A stretch of 64,000 bases of DNA from a bacterium (GCA_017467605.1 JAFUSQ010000019.1:78073-142072), one strand, 5' to 3'. Shown: positions 35,654 to 44,460, counted from the first letter of the stretch. Notes: generated by a model from the letters alone, not told the origin. Program-made: numbers and translations.

Positions 35654-35956
35654 ATGCAAGAGTTAAATTTAAAAAATCCAAAATTAGATAGTTTAAAAAA
35701 ATTTTTTATTTCAAAGAAAAAATCCTGCGAAGAGCATAAATACGCTTGTTGTGAAGTTGAAAATGGCAATGGATTAGATTGCACAATTGACGATATAAAT
35801 CGAATTATAAAAGTAAATGATAAAGACGTATTTTATGAAACATTGTTAAATACTGAATTCGCAACAGTTGAAGATATTGAAGATTACATTTTGAAATTAA
35901 ATAAAGATAGGAATGAATTCATAGAAAAACAGAAAAAAGGAGATTTCAATTGTTAA
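35654..35956 (+). CDS. Small Cys-containing protein, unrecognised
   Basis: 100 residues, Lys/Glu/Asp-rich, with cysteines at C-E-E-H-K-Y-A-C-C and a lone C-terminal Cys. A TATAAT lies at about 35614 and SD AGAGG before the ATG. No signal peptide. It may be cargo left from the tRNA-Asp-linked insertions. Function unknown. Confidence 0.65.
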   Translation: MQELNLKNPKLDSLKKFFISKKKSCEEHKYACCEVENGNGLDCTIDDINRIIKVNDKDVFYETLLNTEFATVEDIEDYILKLNKDRNEFIEKQKKGDFNC

Positions 35957-36042
35957 ATTTTGGTTAAAAAAAAAGGATTTTCATCAAAACGGATAAATAA
36001 TATAAGTGTAGTTGATAAATAAGAAATTGAAAGGAGTGTATT

Positions 36043-36498
36043 ATGAGATTCTTAGTTAAAAAAACACCGGACAATTTTATTCAATCCGTAAATGATGAAA
36101 TCAGTTCAATTTTGAACAGACATTTTGACAATTTGTATCCTGAATACGGATACGACGAAACTATGGATAAATTATCAATGCCTGTCGAAGTTGCCGACAA
36201 AGAAAATGAATATGATATCCGAGCAGAATTGCCGGGAGTAAAAAAAGAAGATCTGGATATTGATTTGAATGACAATTATCTTACAATCAGAGCAACAAAA
36301 TCAGAAGAAAAACACGAAGATGAAAAATGCTACAAAAAATCTGAATTCAGATACGGCGAATTTTCAAGATCTGTATATTTACCGCAAGAAGTTGACGTTG
36401 AAAAAATTGATGCAACTTTAGAACACGGTGTCTTAAAAATTAAAGCTCCAAAAGTAATGAAAGAAAAAGATTCAATCAAAAAAATTACAGTAAAATAA
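36043..36498 (+). CDS. Small heat shock protein, Hsp20/alpha-crystallin family
   Basis: 151 residues: short N-terminal arm, then an alpha-crystallin domain (about 50-140) with YDIRAELPGVKKEDLDIDL, the FSRSVYLPQEVD strand and the conserved A-x-L-x-x-G-V-L-x-I (ATLEHGVLKIKAPK). ATP-independent holdase. SD AAAGGAG precedes ATG. A terminator follows. Not linked to other chaperone genes here. Confidence 0.93.
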   Translation: MRFLVKKTPDNFIQSVNDEISSILNRHFDNLYPEYGYDETMDKLSMPVEVADKENEYDIRAELPGVKKEDLDIDLNDNYLTIRATKSEEKHEDEKCYKKSEFRYGEFSRSVYLPQEVDVEKIDATLEHGVLKIKAPKVMKEKDSIKKITVK

Positions 36499-36511
36499 TA
36501 TTTTTGAGACT

Positions 36512-36540
36512 AAAAGGAGATGCTAAATGCATCTCCTTTT
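36512..36540. terminator. Bidirectional terminator, left hairpin of cassette E
   Basis: AAAAGGAGATGC, loop TAAAT, GCATCTCCTTTT. Nearly the same hairpin occurs on the other side of the cassette at 37915-37943. Confidence 0.85.
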
Positions 36541-36543
36541 AAT

Positions 36544-37461
36544 TTAATAATTCATCTTGCCTTCTTCAATTAAACGAGCCCCGCAGTCATCTTCAAATAT
36601 TCCATTATAACAATTAGCACCCCCATCAAGGTTATTTTTCTCTTTGCAAGCTTTAGAAACTCCCCAGATTGAATTGCAGTAATGTGTACCAACATCACTA
36701 TGTGTATAAAAAGTAAATAAGTCACGTCCAAATTTGTTTGGACCTGAATTTGGACCGTTTGTATCCAGTATGTTTCCTCCGCCATAGCCTGTATCAGATG
36801 CAAAATATACCATTGACCCTTCTATTGTAAAAAATCCAAATTCTTTCCCATCTAAAACCCAATCATCACAAACATCATCAGCTTGCCATATACTACTCTC
36901 TCCTCTTGGCATTGGTAACTTATCGTAGCCGGAGAGCAATTCTGTGCAGTTATCTTTTGTAATATATTGAACTCCTTTGAAATATCTACCAAGTTTTTCG
37001 ACATTTTCTGATTTTTTAAAATCGCAGCTTCCGTCGGTTATTTCACAGTCGTTGTCGTTCGCGTACATTCTAAGCGTATTTTCAATTACACTTCTTGCTT
37101 TCATAAATTGTGTATAGTACTGCTTTTTCTTATATGTATTCATCAACCCCGGAATTGTCATGGCTGCAACTACGCCGATTACGCCGAGTGTTATGAGGAC
37201 CTCCGCTAAAGTAAAAGCTGATTTTTTAAAGTGGATAAGTTGATAAGTAGATGAGTTGATAAGTTCTTTACGGTTATTATTCCCACCGTCATTACGAGGG
37301 GGATTGTCATTCTGAGGGCGAAGCCCGAAGAATCGCAATACCTTACAAGATTTGCTTGACATTGAGATCTTTCGCCCTGCGGGCTCAAGATGACGATAAC
37401 CGTCATTGCGAGGAGCGAAGCGACGTGGCAATCCATTTCCCTTACCTAATATTTTTTTCAT
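36544..37461 (-). CDS. Type IV prepilin-like protein, cassette E (82-residue repeat-bearing leader)
   Basis: 305 residues from ATG 37461 (AAAGGAGA 8 nt upstream); the frame continues to 37497 but without an SD. The leader carries repeat-derived PRRFAPRNDG, LRFFGLRPQNDN and PPRNDGG, then KKSA before FTLAEVLITLGVIGVVAAMTIP. The mature domain has several Cys pairs and the signature L-D-T-N-G-P-N-S-G-P-N-K-F-G-R-D-L-F-T-F. Divergent from an XRE gene. Expected minor pilin or pseudopilin. Confidence 0.85.
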   Translation of the reverse strand: MKKILGKGNGLPRRFAPRNDGYRHLEPAGRKISMSSKSCKVLRFFGLRPQNDNPPRNDGGNNNRKELINSSTYQLIHFKKSAFTLAEVLITLGVIGVVAAMTIPGLMNTYKKKQYYTQFMKARSVIENTLRMYANDNDCEITDGSCDFKKSENVEKLGRYFKGVQYITKDNCTELLSGYDKLPMPRGESSIWQADDVCDDWVLDGKEFGFFTIEGSMVYFASDTGYGGGNILDTNGPNSGPNKFGRDLFTFYTHSDVGTHYCNSIWGVSKACKEKNNLDGGANCYNGIFEDDCGARLIEEGKMNY

Positions 37462-37515
37462 ATATAATTCTCCTTTCTTTTTAATTCCACATGACATAAG
37501 CTATCATGTACAAAT

Positions 37516-37575
37516 ATTTAAGTCAAATTAATACCTAATAATTTGTTGGTAATTTTGACTTAAATACATTAAAAT
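37516..37575. promoter_or_regulatory. Cassette E divergent operator and promoters
   Basis: ATTTAAGTCAAA (37516-37527) and TTTGACTTAAAT (37554-37565) are a perfect 12-bp inverted repeat. The left arm contains the minus-strand TTGACT -35 of the prepilin gene; the right arm lies in the spacer of the plus-strand promoter TTGGTA (37546) / TAAAAT (37570-37575). One regulator could therefore control both genes. Confidence 0.7.
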
Positions 37576-37584
37576 TTTGTTTGT

Positions 37585-37911
37585 ATGATAAAAGATTTTA
37601 AAAAATCATTCGGGTCAAGAGTTAAGTATTTTCGCAATTTATTAGATTATTCACAAGAAGAATTAGCTGAAAAAATAGGAGTTTCATCAAATACAATCAG
37701 TTATATTGAACGAGGTAAAAATGCAATAAGTTTCGCAAAATTGCCAACATTATGCACCGCTTTAGAAATCGAACCTTACAAATTATTTATAAACACAACT
37801 CCGAACACAGATAATGAAAAAATTGAATACATAAATAACTTACTAAAATTTGCAAATAAAAAACAATTAAATATTATTGGGAATTTGGTAAAAGATATTA
37901 TTGATAACTAA
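37585..37911 (+). CDS. XRE-family HTH regulator, cassette E
   Basis: 108 residues. HTH_3 at ~10-65 with YSQEELAEKIGVSSNTISYIERG, then a helical tail (FANKKQLNIIGNLVKDIID) probably for dimerisation. The ATG is 9 nt past TAAAAT without SD, so probably leaderless. Divergent from prepilin-like gene E with a 12-bp inverted repeat between. Confidence 0.87.
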   Translation: MIKDFKKSFGSRVKYFRNLLDYSQEELAEKIGVSSNTISYIERGKNAISFAKLPTLCTALEIEPYKLFINTTPNTDNEKIEYINNLLKFANKKQLNIIGNLVKDIIDN

Positions 37912-37914
37912 AAG

Positions 37915-37943
37915 AAAGGGAGATGCTATTTGCATCTCCCTTT
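37915..37943. terminator. Bidirectional terminator, right hairpin of cassette E
   Basis: AAAGGGAGATGC, loop TATTT, GCATCTCCCTTT; sister of the hairpin at 36512-36540. Confidence 0.85.
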
Positions 37944-37947
37944 GAGA

Positions 37948-39651
37948 CTATAACCAAGGTTTGTTACCTTTTAAACGATCTTCAAAATCTTTTGCCTTAG
38001 CTTCTCTTTCAGCTTTCGCCTTTGCTTCCGCTTCGGCTTTAGCTTTTGCCTCAGCCTTAGCTTTAGCTTCTGCATCTGCTTTTGCTTGTTGTGATTTTGT
38101 CATAAAAGGCGGTTTTATTTCTTCTTGCTCTATCCAAGGTTTTTCACCTCTTAGACGTTTATTAAAATCTTCTGCTGCAGCTTTCTTTTCTGCTTCTGCC
38201 TTTGCTTTTGCCTTAGCTTCTGCTTCAGCCTTAGCTTTTGCTTCCGCTTTTGCTTTATTTTCAGCATCTATTTTTGCTTGCTGCTCTTTAGTTATACGAG
38301 GTGGTCTGACTTCTTCCTGTTGTGGAGTTTCAATCCAAGGTTTTTCACCTCTCAAACGTTTATTAAAATCATCTGCTTTACGTTGAGCTTCTGCTTTAGC
38401 CTTTGCTTCAGCTTCTGCTTTAGCTTTGGCTTTTGCTTCCGCTTCAGCCTTTGCTTTAGCTTCTGCTTTTGCTTTTTCTTTTTGTTCAGGAGTTAGTAAT
38501 GGCGGGTGCCATTTTTCTTCTTTTTGCTCTGCTCCATCTGCAGCTTTTTTACCGTCCGCACCTTTGGATCCATCTGCACCTTTTGTACCTGAACCTTTTG
38601 GCGCTCTGTTGATTGGTTTTGCATTTTCAACAGGTTTTGTACCGTCAGGAAGATTGATTTCTTGATCTTTTAAGAAATAATCTATACCTTTTTTATTTGT
38701 TTTGTAAGTCGGATTACCCTCTGCATCAACGTTAGCTTTTTTCAAATCATCTACAGAAATACCATGAGCTTTGGCAATTTGCTGCATACTCCAACCCGCA
38801 GGAACTTTGAATTTTGGAAGTTCTTTAGCTTGTTCATTTTTGATTTCACCATCATTTTCATCTTTAGGGTTTGCAACATCTGAGATAACATTACCGTCTT
38901 TGTCATATTCAACAACACGTTTTGTTACTCCATCTTTTACAAATTCACCTTCATATTTAATAGTTTCGGTTCTTGCTTTACCTTCACCATATTTTGAATA
39001 TTCAGTTGTTTCGGTTGAATCTGTAGGTTTGCCCTCAGCATCTTTTAAAACTCTTACTTTTCTTGTCGGTTTATCATTACCAATTGCAGGATTGTAGATA
39101 ATTGTTGTTTTATCTTCATCTGTTTCAATATCAGTATAGTTTTTATTGCCCTGATAGTATACGGTTTTGGCTTTAATTTCTTTGCCGTCTCCTGATTTTG
39201 TAGTACCGGCAACCTGTTTTAAAGTTTTACCGTCTGATGCATATTCTTTTACAATTTCTGAATTTTCATCTTTGTAAACTGATTTTACACGATTACCGTT
39301 TTCATAAAAATCGGTATTATTATCATCAATTTTTACCGGAGCAGATGCATCATCTTTAATTTCAGCTTTTGCAACAGTATCCATTGATTTGATTGCCGCT
39401 TTAATTTCTTTGCGAGAACCTTTGAACTCAGCTTTTGCTTCTTTTACAGAAATATCACCACTTTTGTCAGCATCTAATTTTGCCTTTAATTTTTCAATAT
39501 CAGTAGAATAAACATATTGATCTTCTTTTACTCCCTGATTTTTGAAATAGTCAAACAACAATTTGTTTGTTTTTTGTAAATCTGAAAGTTTCATTCCATT
39601 TTTACTAAACTGTTGAATAGGTTGTTTTCCTACGCCACTTACTTCTGTCAT
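37948..39651 (-). CDS. EF-hand and LysM protein with Ala/Lys/Glu repeats
   Basis: 567 residues from ATG 39651 (AAAGGCGGT upstream). In order: an EF-hand loop D-A-D-K-S-G-D-I-S-V-K-E (about 50-61, all calcium positions filled), a beta-rich region of YD-like repeats (VYYQGNKNYT, TETTEYSKYGEGKA), a LysM-like domain (PAGWSMQQIAKAHGISVDDLKKAN), then a coiled-coil region of AKAEAEAKAKA repeats with three copies of D-F-N-K-R-L-R-G-E-K-P-W-I or its variant. No Sec signal. LysM suggests peptidoglycan contact. Its upstream region has an ATCAT repeat tract. Confidence 0.8.
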   Translation of the reverse strand: MTEVSGVGKQPIQQFSKNGMKLSDLQKTNKLLFDYFKNQGVKEDQYVYSTDIEKLKAKLDADKSGDISVKEAKAEFKGSRKEIKAAIKSMDTVAKAEIKDDASAPVKIDDNNTDFYENGNRVKSVYKDENSEIVKEYASDGKTLKQVAGTTKSGDGKEIKAKTVYYQGNKNYTDIETDEDKTTIIYNPAIGNDKPTRKVRVLKDAEGKPTDSTETTEYSKYGEGKARTETIKYEGEFVKDGVTKRVVEYDKDGNVISDVANPKDENDGEIKNEQAKELPKFKVPAGWSMQQIAKAHGISVDDLKKANVDAEGNPTYKTNKKGIDYFLKDQEINLPDGTKPVENAKPINRAPKGSGTKGADGSKGADGKKAADGAEQKEEKWHPPLLTPEQKEKAKAEAKAKAEAEAKAKAKAEAEAKAKAEAQRKADDFNKRLRGEKPWIETPQQEEVRPPRITKEQQAKIDAENKAKAEAKAKAEAEAKAKAKAEAEKKAAAEDFNKRLRGEKPWIEQEEIKPPFMTKSQQAKADAEAKAKAEAKAKAEAEAKAKAEREAKAKDFEDRLKGNKPWL

Positions 39652-39722
39652 TATTACCGCCTTTCTTGATTGTAGTCTCATATCCCATGTCGGCAGCAAT
39701 TGAAAAAACTTTACACACAACC

Positions 39723-39744
39723 ATCATATCATATCATATCATAT
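39723..39744. repeat. Pentanucleotide tandem repeat upstream of the LysM/EF-hand gene
   Basis: ATCAT repeated 4.4 times (39723-39744), 72-93 nt before the start codon on the minus strand, in the likely promoter. Confidence 0.8.
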
Positions 39745-39811
39745 AGGGCATTATAGTTGGGTTTTAGGCATATTTAAATTCAACTTTACAAATCGTTACA
39801 TTTGGAGCTTA

Positions 39812-41068
39812 CTAAATTATTGTTTTATGAGTAAAATGTTTTTCGCCTTTTACATAATCATCAACTATATGACCATTACCTGTTAGTTTATATTTATAAA
39901 TAGTTAAACCTTCTAATCCGACAGGACCTCTTGCATGTGTTTTATTTGTTGAAATACCTACTTCTGCACCAAAACCATAACGAAATCCGTCTGCAAACCT
40001 GGTTGAAGCGTTCAAATAAACTCCTGATGAATCAACTTTATTCATAAACTTTTCTGCGTTTTCCATATCGGAAGTAATTATGCCGTCTGTATGACCGGAA
40101 CCGTATGTATTGATATGTTCTATCGCCTCATCTGCGGAATTTACAAACTTATATGATAAAATCTTATCTCCATACTCTATATCCCAAGCCTCAGGATTTG
40201 AAACAAGTTTTATTTCTTCTAACTGCAATGATGCCAGAAGTTCGTCTGCTTTGTCGAAATCTTTATGAATTAAAAGAGTTTCAACCGCATTACAAGCACT
40301 TGGATATTGAGTCTTTGCATCAACTACCACTTTTGATGCCATATTTATATCTGCACTCTTGTCAACAAAAATATGGCAAATACCGCTTGCATGCCCCAAT
40401 ACAGGAATATTTGTATTGTTTTTTATAAATTTAACAAGATTATTTCCTCCGCGCGGAATAATCAAATTTATATATTCATCACACTTCAACATTTGAGCAA
40501 CATCATCTCTTGAAAAAACTTGTTGAACAACATTTTCAGGAAAACCTTTCACTGATTTAAGAGCACAATTTATTATTTCTAAAATCTTTTTATTAGTATT
40601 TTTGGATTCTTTGCCGCCTTTTAAAATTACGGCATTTGAAGATTTTATCGCAAGAGATGAGATTTGTGAAATTACATCAGGTCTTGCTTCAAAAATTATC
40701 CCCAAAACTCCGATAGGACAACTGACTTTTGTTAAAATAAGCCCCTCATCTAACTCTTTTACAAACAATTTTTTGCCGATAGGATCCTCAAGATTCGCTA
40801 TATCACGAACCCCCTGAATCATATCCCGCATTTTGTTTTCATCTAATTTTAAACGATTAAATGTAGATTGAGTTATTTCACCTTTTTGTACAAGAATTTC
40901 TGCATCTTTCAAATCTTGTTTGTTAGCTTCAAAAATTCCCTGTTTATTTTCTTCAAAAGCTATCGCTATTTTATTAAGTGCCTCATTTTTAATAACAGAC
41001 GACAAGTCCGCAATCTCTAAAGATGCTTTTTTCGCACTTTTTGCTATTTGAACAAAATCTAAATCCAT
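39812..41068 (-). CDS. proA: Glutamate-5-semialdehyde dehydrogenase (gamma-glutamyl phosphate reductase)
   Basis: 418 residues from ATG 41068 with AGGAG 6 nt upstream. ALDH-superfamily fold; the catalytic Cys is in QYPSACNAVETLL and the NADPH region is around VILKGGKES. C-terminal G-V-Y-L-N-A-S-T-R-F-A-D-G-F-R-Y-G-F-G-A-E-V-G (in pieces) is diagnostic. Second step of proline synthesis. Starts 9 nt after proB ends, so one operon. Confidence 0.96.
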   Translation of the reverse strand: MDLDFVQIAKSAKKASLEIADLSSVIKNEALNKIAIAFEENKQGIFEANKQDLKDAEILVQKGEITQSTFNRLKLDENKMRDMIQGVRDIANLEDPIGKKLFVKELDEGLILTKVSCPIGVLGIIFEARPDVISQISSLAIKSSNAVILKGGKESKNTNKKILEIINCALKSVKGFPENVVQQVFSRDDVAQMLKCDEYINLIIPRGGNNLVKFIKNNTNIPVLGHASGICHIFVDKSADINMASKVVVDAKTQYPSACNAVETLLIHKDFDKADELLASLQLEEIKLVSNPEAWDIEYGDKILSYKFVNSADEAIEHINTYGSGHTDGIITSDMENAEKFMNKVDSSGVYLNASTRFADGFRYGFGAEVGISTNKTHARGPVGLEGLTIYKYKLTGNGHIVDDYVKGEKHFTHKTII

Positions 41069-41077
41069 CAATTTCTC

Positions 41078-42226
41078 CTACAGAATCGTTATATTATCTC
41101 TCGTAATAATTGCATCATAATTTTTGAAGCCCAAAATATCCACAATATTATCTGAATGACTGCCGACAAGTTTTTTACAAGAGTCGGAATCGTAATTTAC
41201 AATTCCTCTCGCAAATTCCTGACTATTCTCATCAACTATCGAAATAACATCACCTTTTTGAAAATTATTTATAACTTTAACCACTCCGATAGGTAAAAGA
41301 CTTTTCATTTCTTCAATAAGAGCTTGTTTTGCACCGTCATTAACAACAATTTTACCTACAATATTTGTAGCATAACCAATCCAGCGTTTTTTATCGGATA
41401 AATTTTCATTCGAAGGTAAAAACATTGTTCCCAATTCTTCACCCTCAAAAATTCTTTTAATAATGTATGGCTGCTTCCCGTTTGCAATTAAAACTTTTCC
41501 GCCAAATCTTGTTACAAGCCTTGCCGCCTTTAATTTTGTTTCCATTCCGCCTCTGCCGCCGTCAGAAACACCTGAGGCCATAGCTATTATTTCATCATTA
41601 ACTTCTTCAACCGATTTAATTAGTTTTGCATTTGGATTTGTTTTCGGATTATTATCATACAAACCGTTAATATCCGATAAAATTATCAGTAAATCTGCAT
41701 CTAATTCACTTGCAACAAGAGCAGACAATTTGTCATTATCAGAAAAACAAACCTGCATATCTTCTTTAACATAACGCAATGCCACATCAAGAGTGGATAC
41801 TGTATCATTTTGATTAATTACAGGAATTGCTCCGAGTTCAAGTAATTTATTAAAAGTTGTTCTCAAACTTAAATATCTTTCACGAACAGAAAAATCGTCC
41901 TCAGTTAATAATATTTGAGCCGCCGTTAAACCATAAGTATCAAAACCGTTTTCATAAATTGACATCAATTTGCCTTGGCCGATTGCTGCACATGCCTGTT
42001 TTAGCGCAGTACCTTGAGTATCTTCAAGCCCCAAACGTTTCTTTCCTAACCCAACAGCACCCGATGTTATAACAATAACCTCTTTGCCGGATTTAACAAG
42101 GTTTGCAATATCTTCTATAAATGTATAAACCCTGGGTAATGAAACATAACCCTCATCATTTCTTAAAACGTTTGTGCCGAGTTTAATTACTATACGCTTT
42201 GCCTTTATAAATTCTTTTCTGTCCAT
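41078..42226 (-). CDS. proB: Glutamate 5-kinase with PUA domain
   Basis: 382 residues. Amino-acid kinase fold: IVIKLGTNVL at the start, VIVITSGAVGLG, VINQNDTVS and SDINGLYDNNP; GRGGMETKLKAA binds nucleotide. C-terminal PUA domain from about residue 285. Phosphorylates glutamate as the first, usually proline-inhibited, step of proline synthesis. First gene of proBA; proC is not in the window. Confidence 0.96.
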   Translation of the reverse strand: MDRKEFIKAKRIVIKLGTNVLRNDEGYVSLPRVYTFIEDIANLVKSGKEVIVITSGAVGLGKKRLGLEDTQGTALKQACAAIGQGKLMSIYENGFDTYGLTAAQILLTEDDFSVRERYLSLRTTFNKLLELGAIPVINQNDTVSTLDVALRYVKEDMQVCFSDNDKLSALVASELDADLLIILSDINGLYDNNPKTNPNAKLIKSVEEVNDEIIAMASGVSDGGRGGMETKLKAARLVTRFGGKVLIANGKQPYIIKRIFEGEELGTMFLPSNENLSDKKRWIGYATNIVGKIVVNDGAKQALIEEMKSLLPIGVVKVINNFQKGDVISIVDENSQEFARGIVNYDSDSCKKLVGSHSDNIVDILGFKNYDAIITRDNITIL

Positions 42227-42240
42227 AAGATTATCTTATC

Positions 42241-42770
42241 ACAATCATATAAAAATTTGATATTCACATATAATGTTACATAAAAATGTTCGTTATTACT
42301 ATACATGTCAAGTTATTACATATTTATCAAAAAGGTCATTTGGTTCGACCTCCACGAAGTGAGCAATTATTGTTACACGAGACAACAACAAGGGTGGACT
42401 TGTTTGAGCGTTTATATAATAACAGACCCTGAAACACCTAACGGCTACGCCGACGGATACAGGCTCACACAAAAATTTTGTCATTCTGAACTTGATTCAG
42501 AATCTAAAAATTTTTGGTTCGCTTTGTAAAGTTCAGGGTGACATTTAAGCGAGTTGTCCACCTTAATGTCGAGTGTTACAAATAATTAGCGAACGCAGTG
42601 ATGGTCGAGGGGGTAAATGTTATAAAAGCGGTTATTTGTGTAATTCCGCCAATATTGGCAGCAGAATACCCCGTGCGGCGAGCACTCTTTGCGGTCAAAG
42701 AAAGCGGTCTGCTAAGAACAAAACAATAACATTTTTTATAATATAGTCATATTATCTTTCAATTTAATAT
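42241..42770. repeat. Gene-free region with dispersed repeat elements
   Basis: No convincing gene. At 42479-42545 a repeat of the family GTCATTCTGAACTTGATTCAG ... TTCAGGGTGAC is present (shown in part), the same kind embedded in prepilin leaders. An ATG at 42305 opens a 74-codon frame through it that reads FCHSELDSES, like a prepilin leader, but it stops at 42529 with no F-T-L-A-E, so it may be a leader fossil. 42610-42730 contains further GC-richer sequence of unknown role. Confidence 0.6.
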
Positions 42771-42808
42771 ATGATTGATTTTTTTGTAAATAATATTAAA
42801 ATCAAAAT

Positions 42809-43456
42809 ATGAAAAAATTTCTAACTGTAATATTTTTAATAGTTTTTGCAATATTCAGTTTTTCTCTTTGCGCAAAAGCAGAAGATCAAAACTCTGTGTC
42901 TTACCCCGAAGATGTCGATAAACAAGAAATTACAGATGATGAATACTCTCAAGATATAGACATTGAACAAATGTATCGCGATATGCCTGTTCCGGAATTC
43001 AGATATATACACAATATCGACCCCGGAGAATATCAAGATACCAGATATTCAACTTGGTCGCCTTATCCGCTTTTCAGATTGACCTCACCGCTATATTTTA
43101 AAACAATCGCAATAGAACCCGGTTATTATTTATTAACCCCGAGAGAACATGATGAGAAATGGTATATTCTTTTTAAAGAAGCAGGGAAAATTAAATACAT
43201 AGTTCCATGCTACAAAAGAGAAATGGTTCCTATGGATTTTTATAAAAATAATCTTCCGCAAATTAAAATGACAAAAATACAACTGATAAGAGAAAAAACA
43301 CTTAAATTAATTGGGAAAAAAGTTAACAGTTCTAAAAGAAAACCTATTCCTGATACATACCTAGAAGTTGATGACAGAGATAATAACTTCATATCAATGA
43401 TAGTATATTGGGGTAATTACAGATATTACTTAGTTTTAAGGACAATTCAACTGTAG
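42809..43456 (+). CDS. Exported protein, unrecognised
   Basis: 215 residues: signal peptide (MKKFLTVIFLIVFAIFSFSL, cleavage near AKA), acidic linker, then a beta-rich domain (GYYLLTPREHDEKWYILFK, YWGNYRYYLVLR). TTGATT (42775), 16 nt and TAAAAT (42797-42802) precede ATG 42809 by 6 nt, so probably leaderless. No homolog recognised. Likely periplasmic or outer-surface. Confidence 0.75.
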   Translation: MKKFLTVIFLIVFAIFSFSLCAKAEDQNSVSYPEDVDKQEITDDEYSQDIDIEQMYRDMPVPEFRYIHNIDPGEYQDTRYSTWSPYPLFRLTSPLYFKTIAIEPGYYLLTPREHDEKWYILFKEAGKIKYIVPCYKREMVPMDFYKNNLPQIKMTKIQLIREKTLKLIGKKVNSSKRKPIPDTYLEVDDRDNNFISMIVYWGNYRYYLVLRTIQL

Positions 43457-43504
43457 TATTTAAAAAAATTGTTTACGGAGTATTATAATAAATGAAAAAC
43501 TAAA

Positions 43505-43622
43505 ATTGTCACCCTGAATTGACAAGAAAATTAGTTAAGCTTGCGAAACGTAATTTTCTGTCCCTGCGCAGTATTTCAGGACCTATATGAAACAGATTCT
43601 GAAACAAGTTCAGAATGACATA
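43505..43622. repeat. Dispersed palindromic repeat between two exported-protein genes
   Basis: Starts GTCACCCTGAATTGAC and ends AACAAGTTCAGAATGACA, the same end sequences as the repeats in the prepilin leaders. Here it is intergenic and lies directly before the SD of the PpiC gene. Confidence 0.75.
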
Positions 43623-43642
43623 ATAAAAAAAGGAGTTAAAAA

Positions 43643-44020
43643 ATGAAAAAATTTATACAACTATTTATGGCATTTTCAATAATATTTATGGGTTTAAGTT
43701 CTTTTGCCGCAGGAGGATTTCTTAATCCAAACCTTGATGTAACAGAAGTTAGAGCAAGCCATGTACTTGTAAAAACCCGTAAAGAAGCAGTACAAATCAA
43801 AAAACAAATCGAAAAAGGTGAAATAACTTTTGAAGATGCTGCAAGACAATATTCTCTATGTCCATCAGGTCAATATGGCGGAGATTTAGGGTATTTTAAC
43901 AGGAAACAAATGGTTCAGCAATTTGCAGACACCGCATTTGATTTAAAAGAAGGACAAATTTCCGATCCCGTAGGCACAAAATTCGGCTGGCACATAATCA
44001 AAAACACCGGCAGAAGATAG
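43643..44020 (+). CDS. Exported parvulin-type peptidyl-prolyl isomerase
   Basis: 125 residues: signal peptide (cleavage near SSFAAG), then a single PpiC rotamase domain: RASHVLVKTRKEA, FEDAARQYSLCPSGQYGGDLGYF, and FGWHIIKNTGRR, with the His and Phe positions of the parvulin site. A foldase for exported proteins, with no extra chaperone domain as in SurA or PrsA. SD AAAGGAG precedes ATG. Confidence 0.92.
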   Translation: MKKFIQLFMAFSIIFMGLSSFAAGGFLNPNLDVTEVRASHVLVKTRKEAVQIKKQIEKGEITFEDAARQYSLCPSGQYGGDLGYFNRKQMVQQFADTAFDLKEGQISDPVGTKFGWHIIKNTGRR

Positions 44021-44050
44021 GGGTAAATACTATTACTTCCTATACCCTAA

Positions 44051-44254
44051 ATCTCTAATATAAAGAAACTAGGAAAAAACCTTAGAAAACTCCGTAAATC
44101 CAAAGGTCTTTCCCAAGAAGAACTATCCCTGAATCTTGATTTTGACGGTTCATATATTGGCAAGGTCGAGAATGGAAAATTAAATATTACCCTTGACAAA
44201 TTGATAAATATTGCAGAATATTTTCAAATTGATATTATAGAACTTTTAAAATAA
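44051..44254 (+). pseudogene. XRE-type HTH gene remnant without a normal start
   Basis: Reads KKLGKNLRKLRKSKGLSQEELSLN followed by SYIGKVENGKLNITLDKLI and IIELLK (in parts), a clear HTH_3 domain of ~64 residues, but the frame runs back to TAA at 44048 with only ATC and ATA as possible starts and no SD. Either truncated at the 5' end or started at a rare ATA. It lies just before the split tRNA-Met; it could be the surviving regulator of a lost prepilin cassette. Confidence 0.6.
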
Positions 44255-44316
44255 AAACACTTGAAAAAAAATATTTTTGTGAGAGAATGGACTTGCGCGA
44301 TAGAAATCGCAGGTAT

Positions 44317-44358
44317 GGCAAGGTAGCTCAGCTGGCTAGAGCGTTCGGCTCATACCCG
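44317..44358 (+). pseudogene. 5' half of split tRNA-Met (left attachment site)
   Basis: GGCAAGG acceptor strand, D-arm and TTCGG-CTCATACCCG, i.e. up to the anticodon arm. Beyond 44358 the sequence no longer folds as tRNA. The matching 3' half, ending CCTTGCT, is at 59416-59457. CTCATACCCG is the shared 10-bp core. Confidence 0.8.
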
Positions 44359-44440
44359 TGAGGTCAGAATAAAGACTATAAAGCCAAATAACCTGATACT
44401 AAAGGGTTTTAAGGTTATCAAAAAATTAAATAAAAACAAA

Positions 44441-44460
44441 TTGTTGCAAAATTGTTGCAA
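44441..44460. repeat. Left arm-type direct repeat of the element
   Basis: TTGTTGCAAAATTGTTGCAA, identical to 59245-59264. A near copy, TTGTTGCAATTTGTTGCAA, is at 44630-44648. Candidate integrase arm-binding sites. Confidence 0.7.

Noticed and set aside
38278..38665. Long plus-strand frames opposite the LysM/EF-hand gene
   Set aside because: Ala/Phe/Ser-rich shadows of the AKAEAEAKA repeat read on the wrong strand.
42305..42529. 74-codon frame as a gene
   Set aside because: It is translated dispersed repeat without SD or any domain; treated as repeat or fossil leader.
44281..44376. Complete tRNA-Met at 44317
   Set aside because: Beyond the anticodon arm there is no T-arm or acceptor match; only the 5' half is present.
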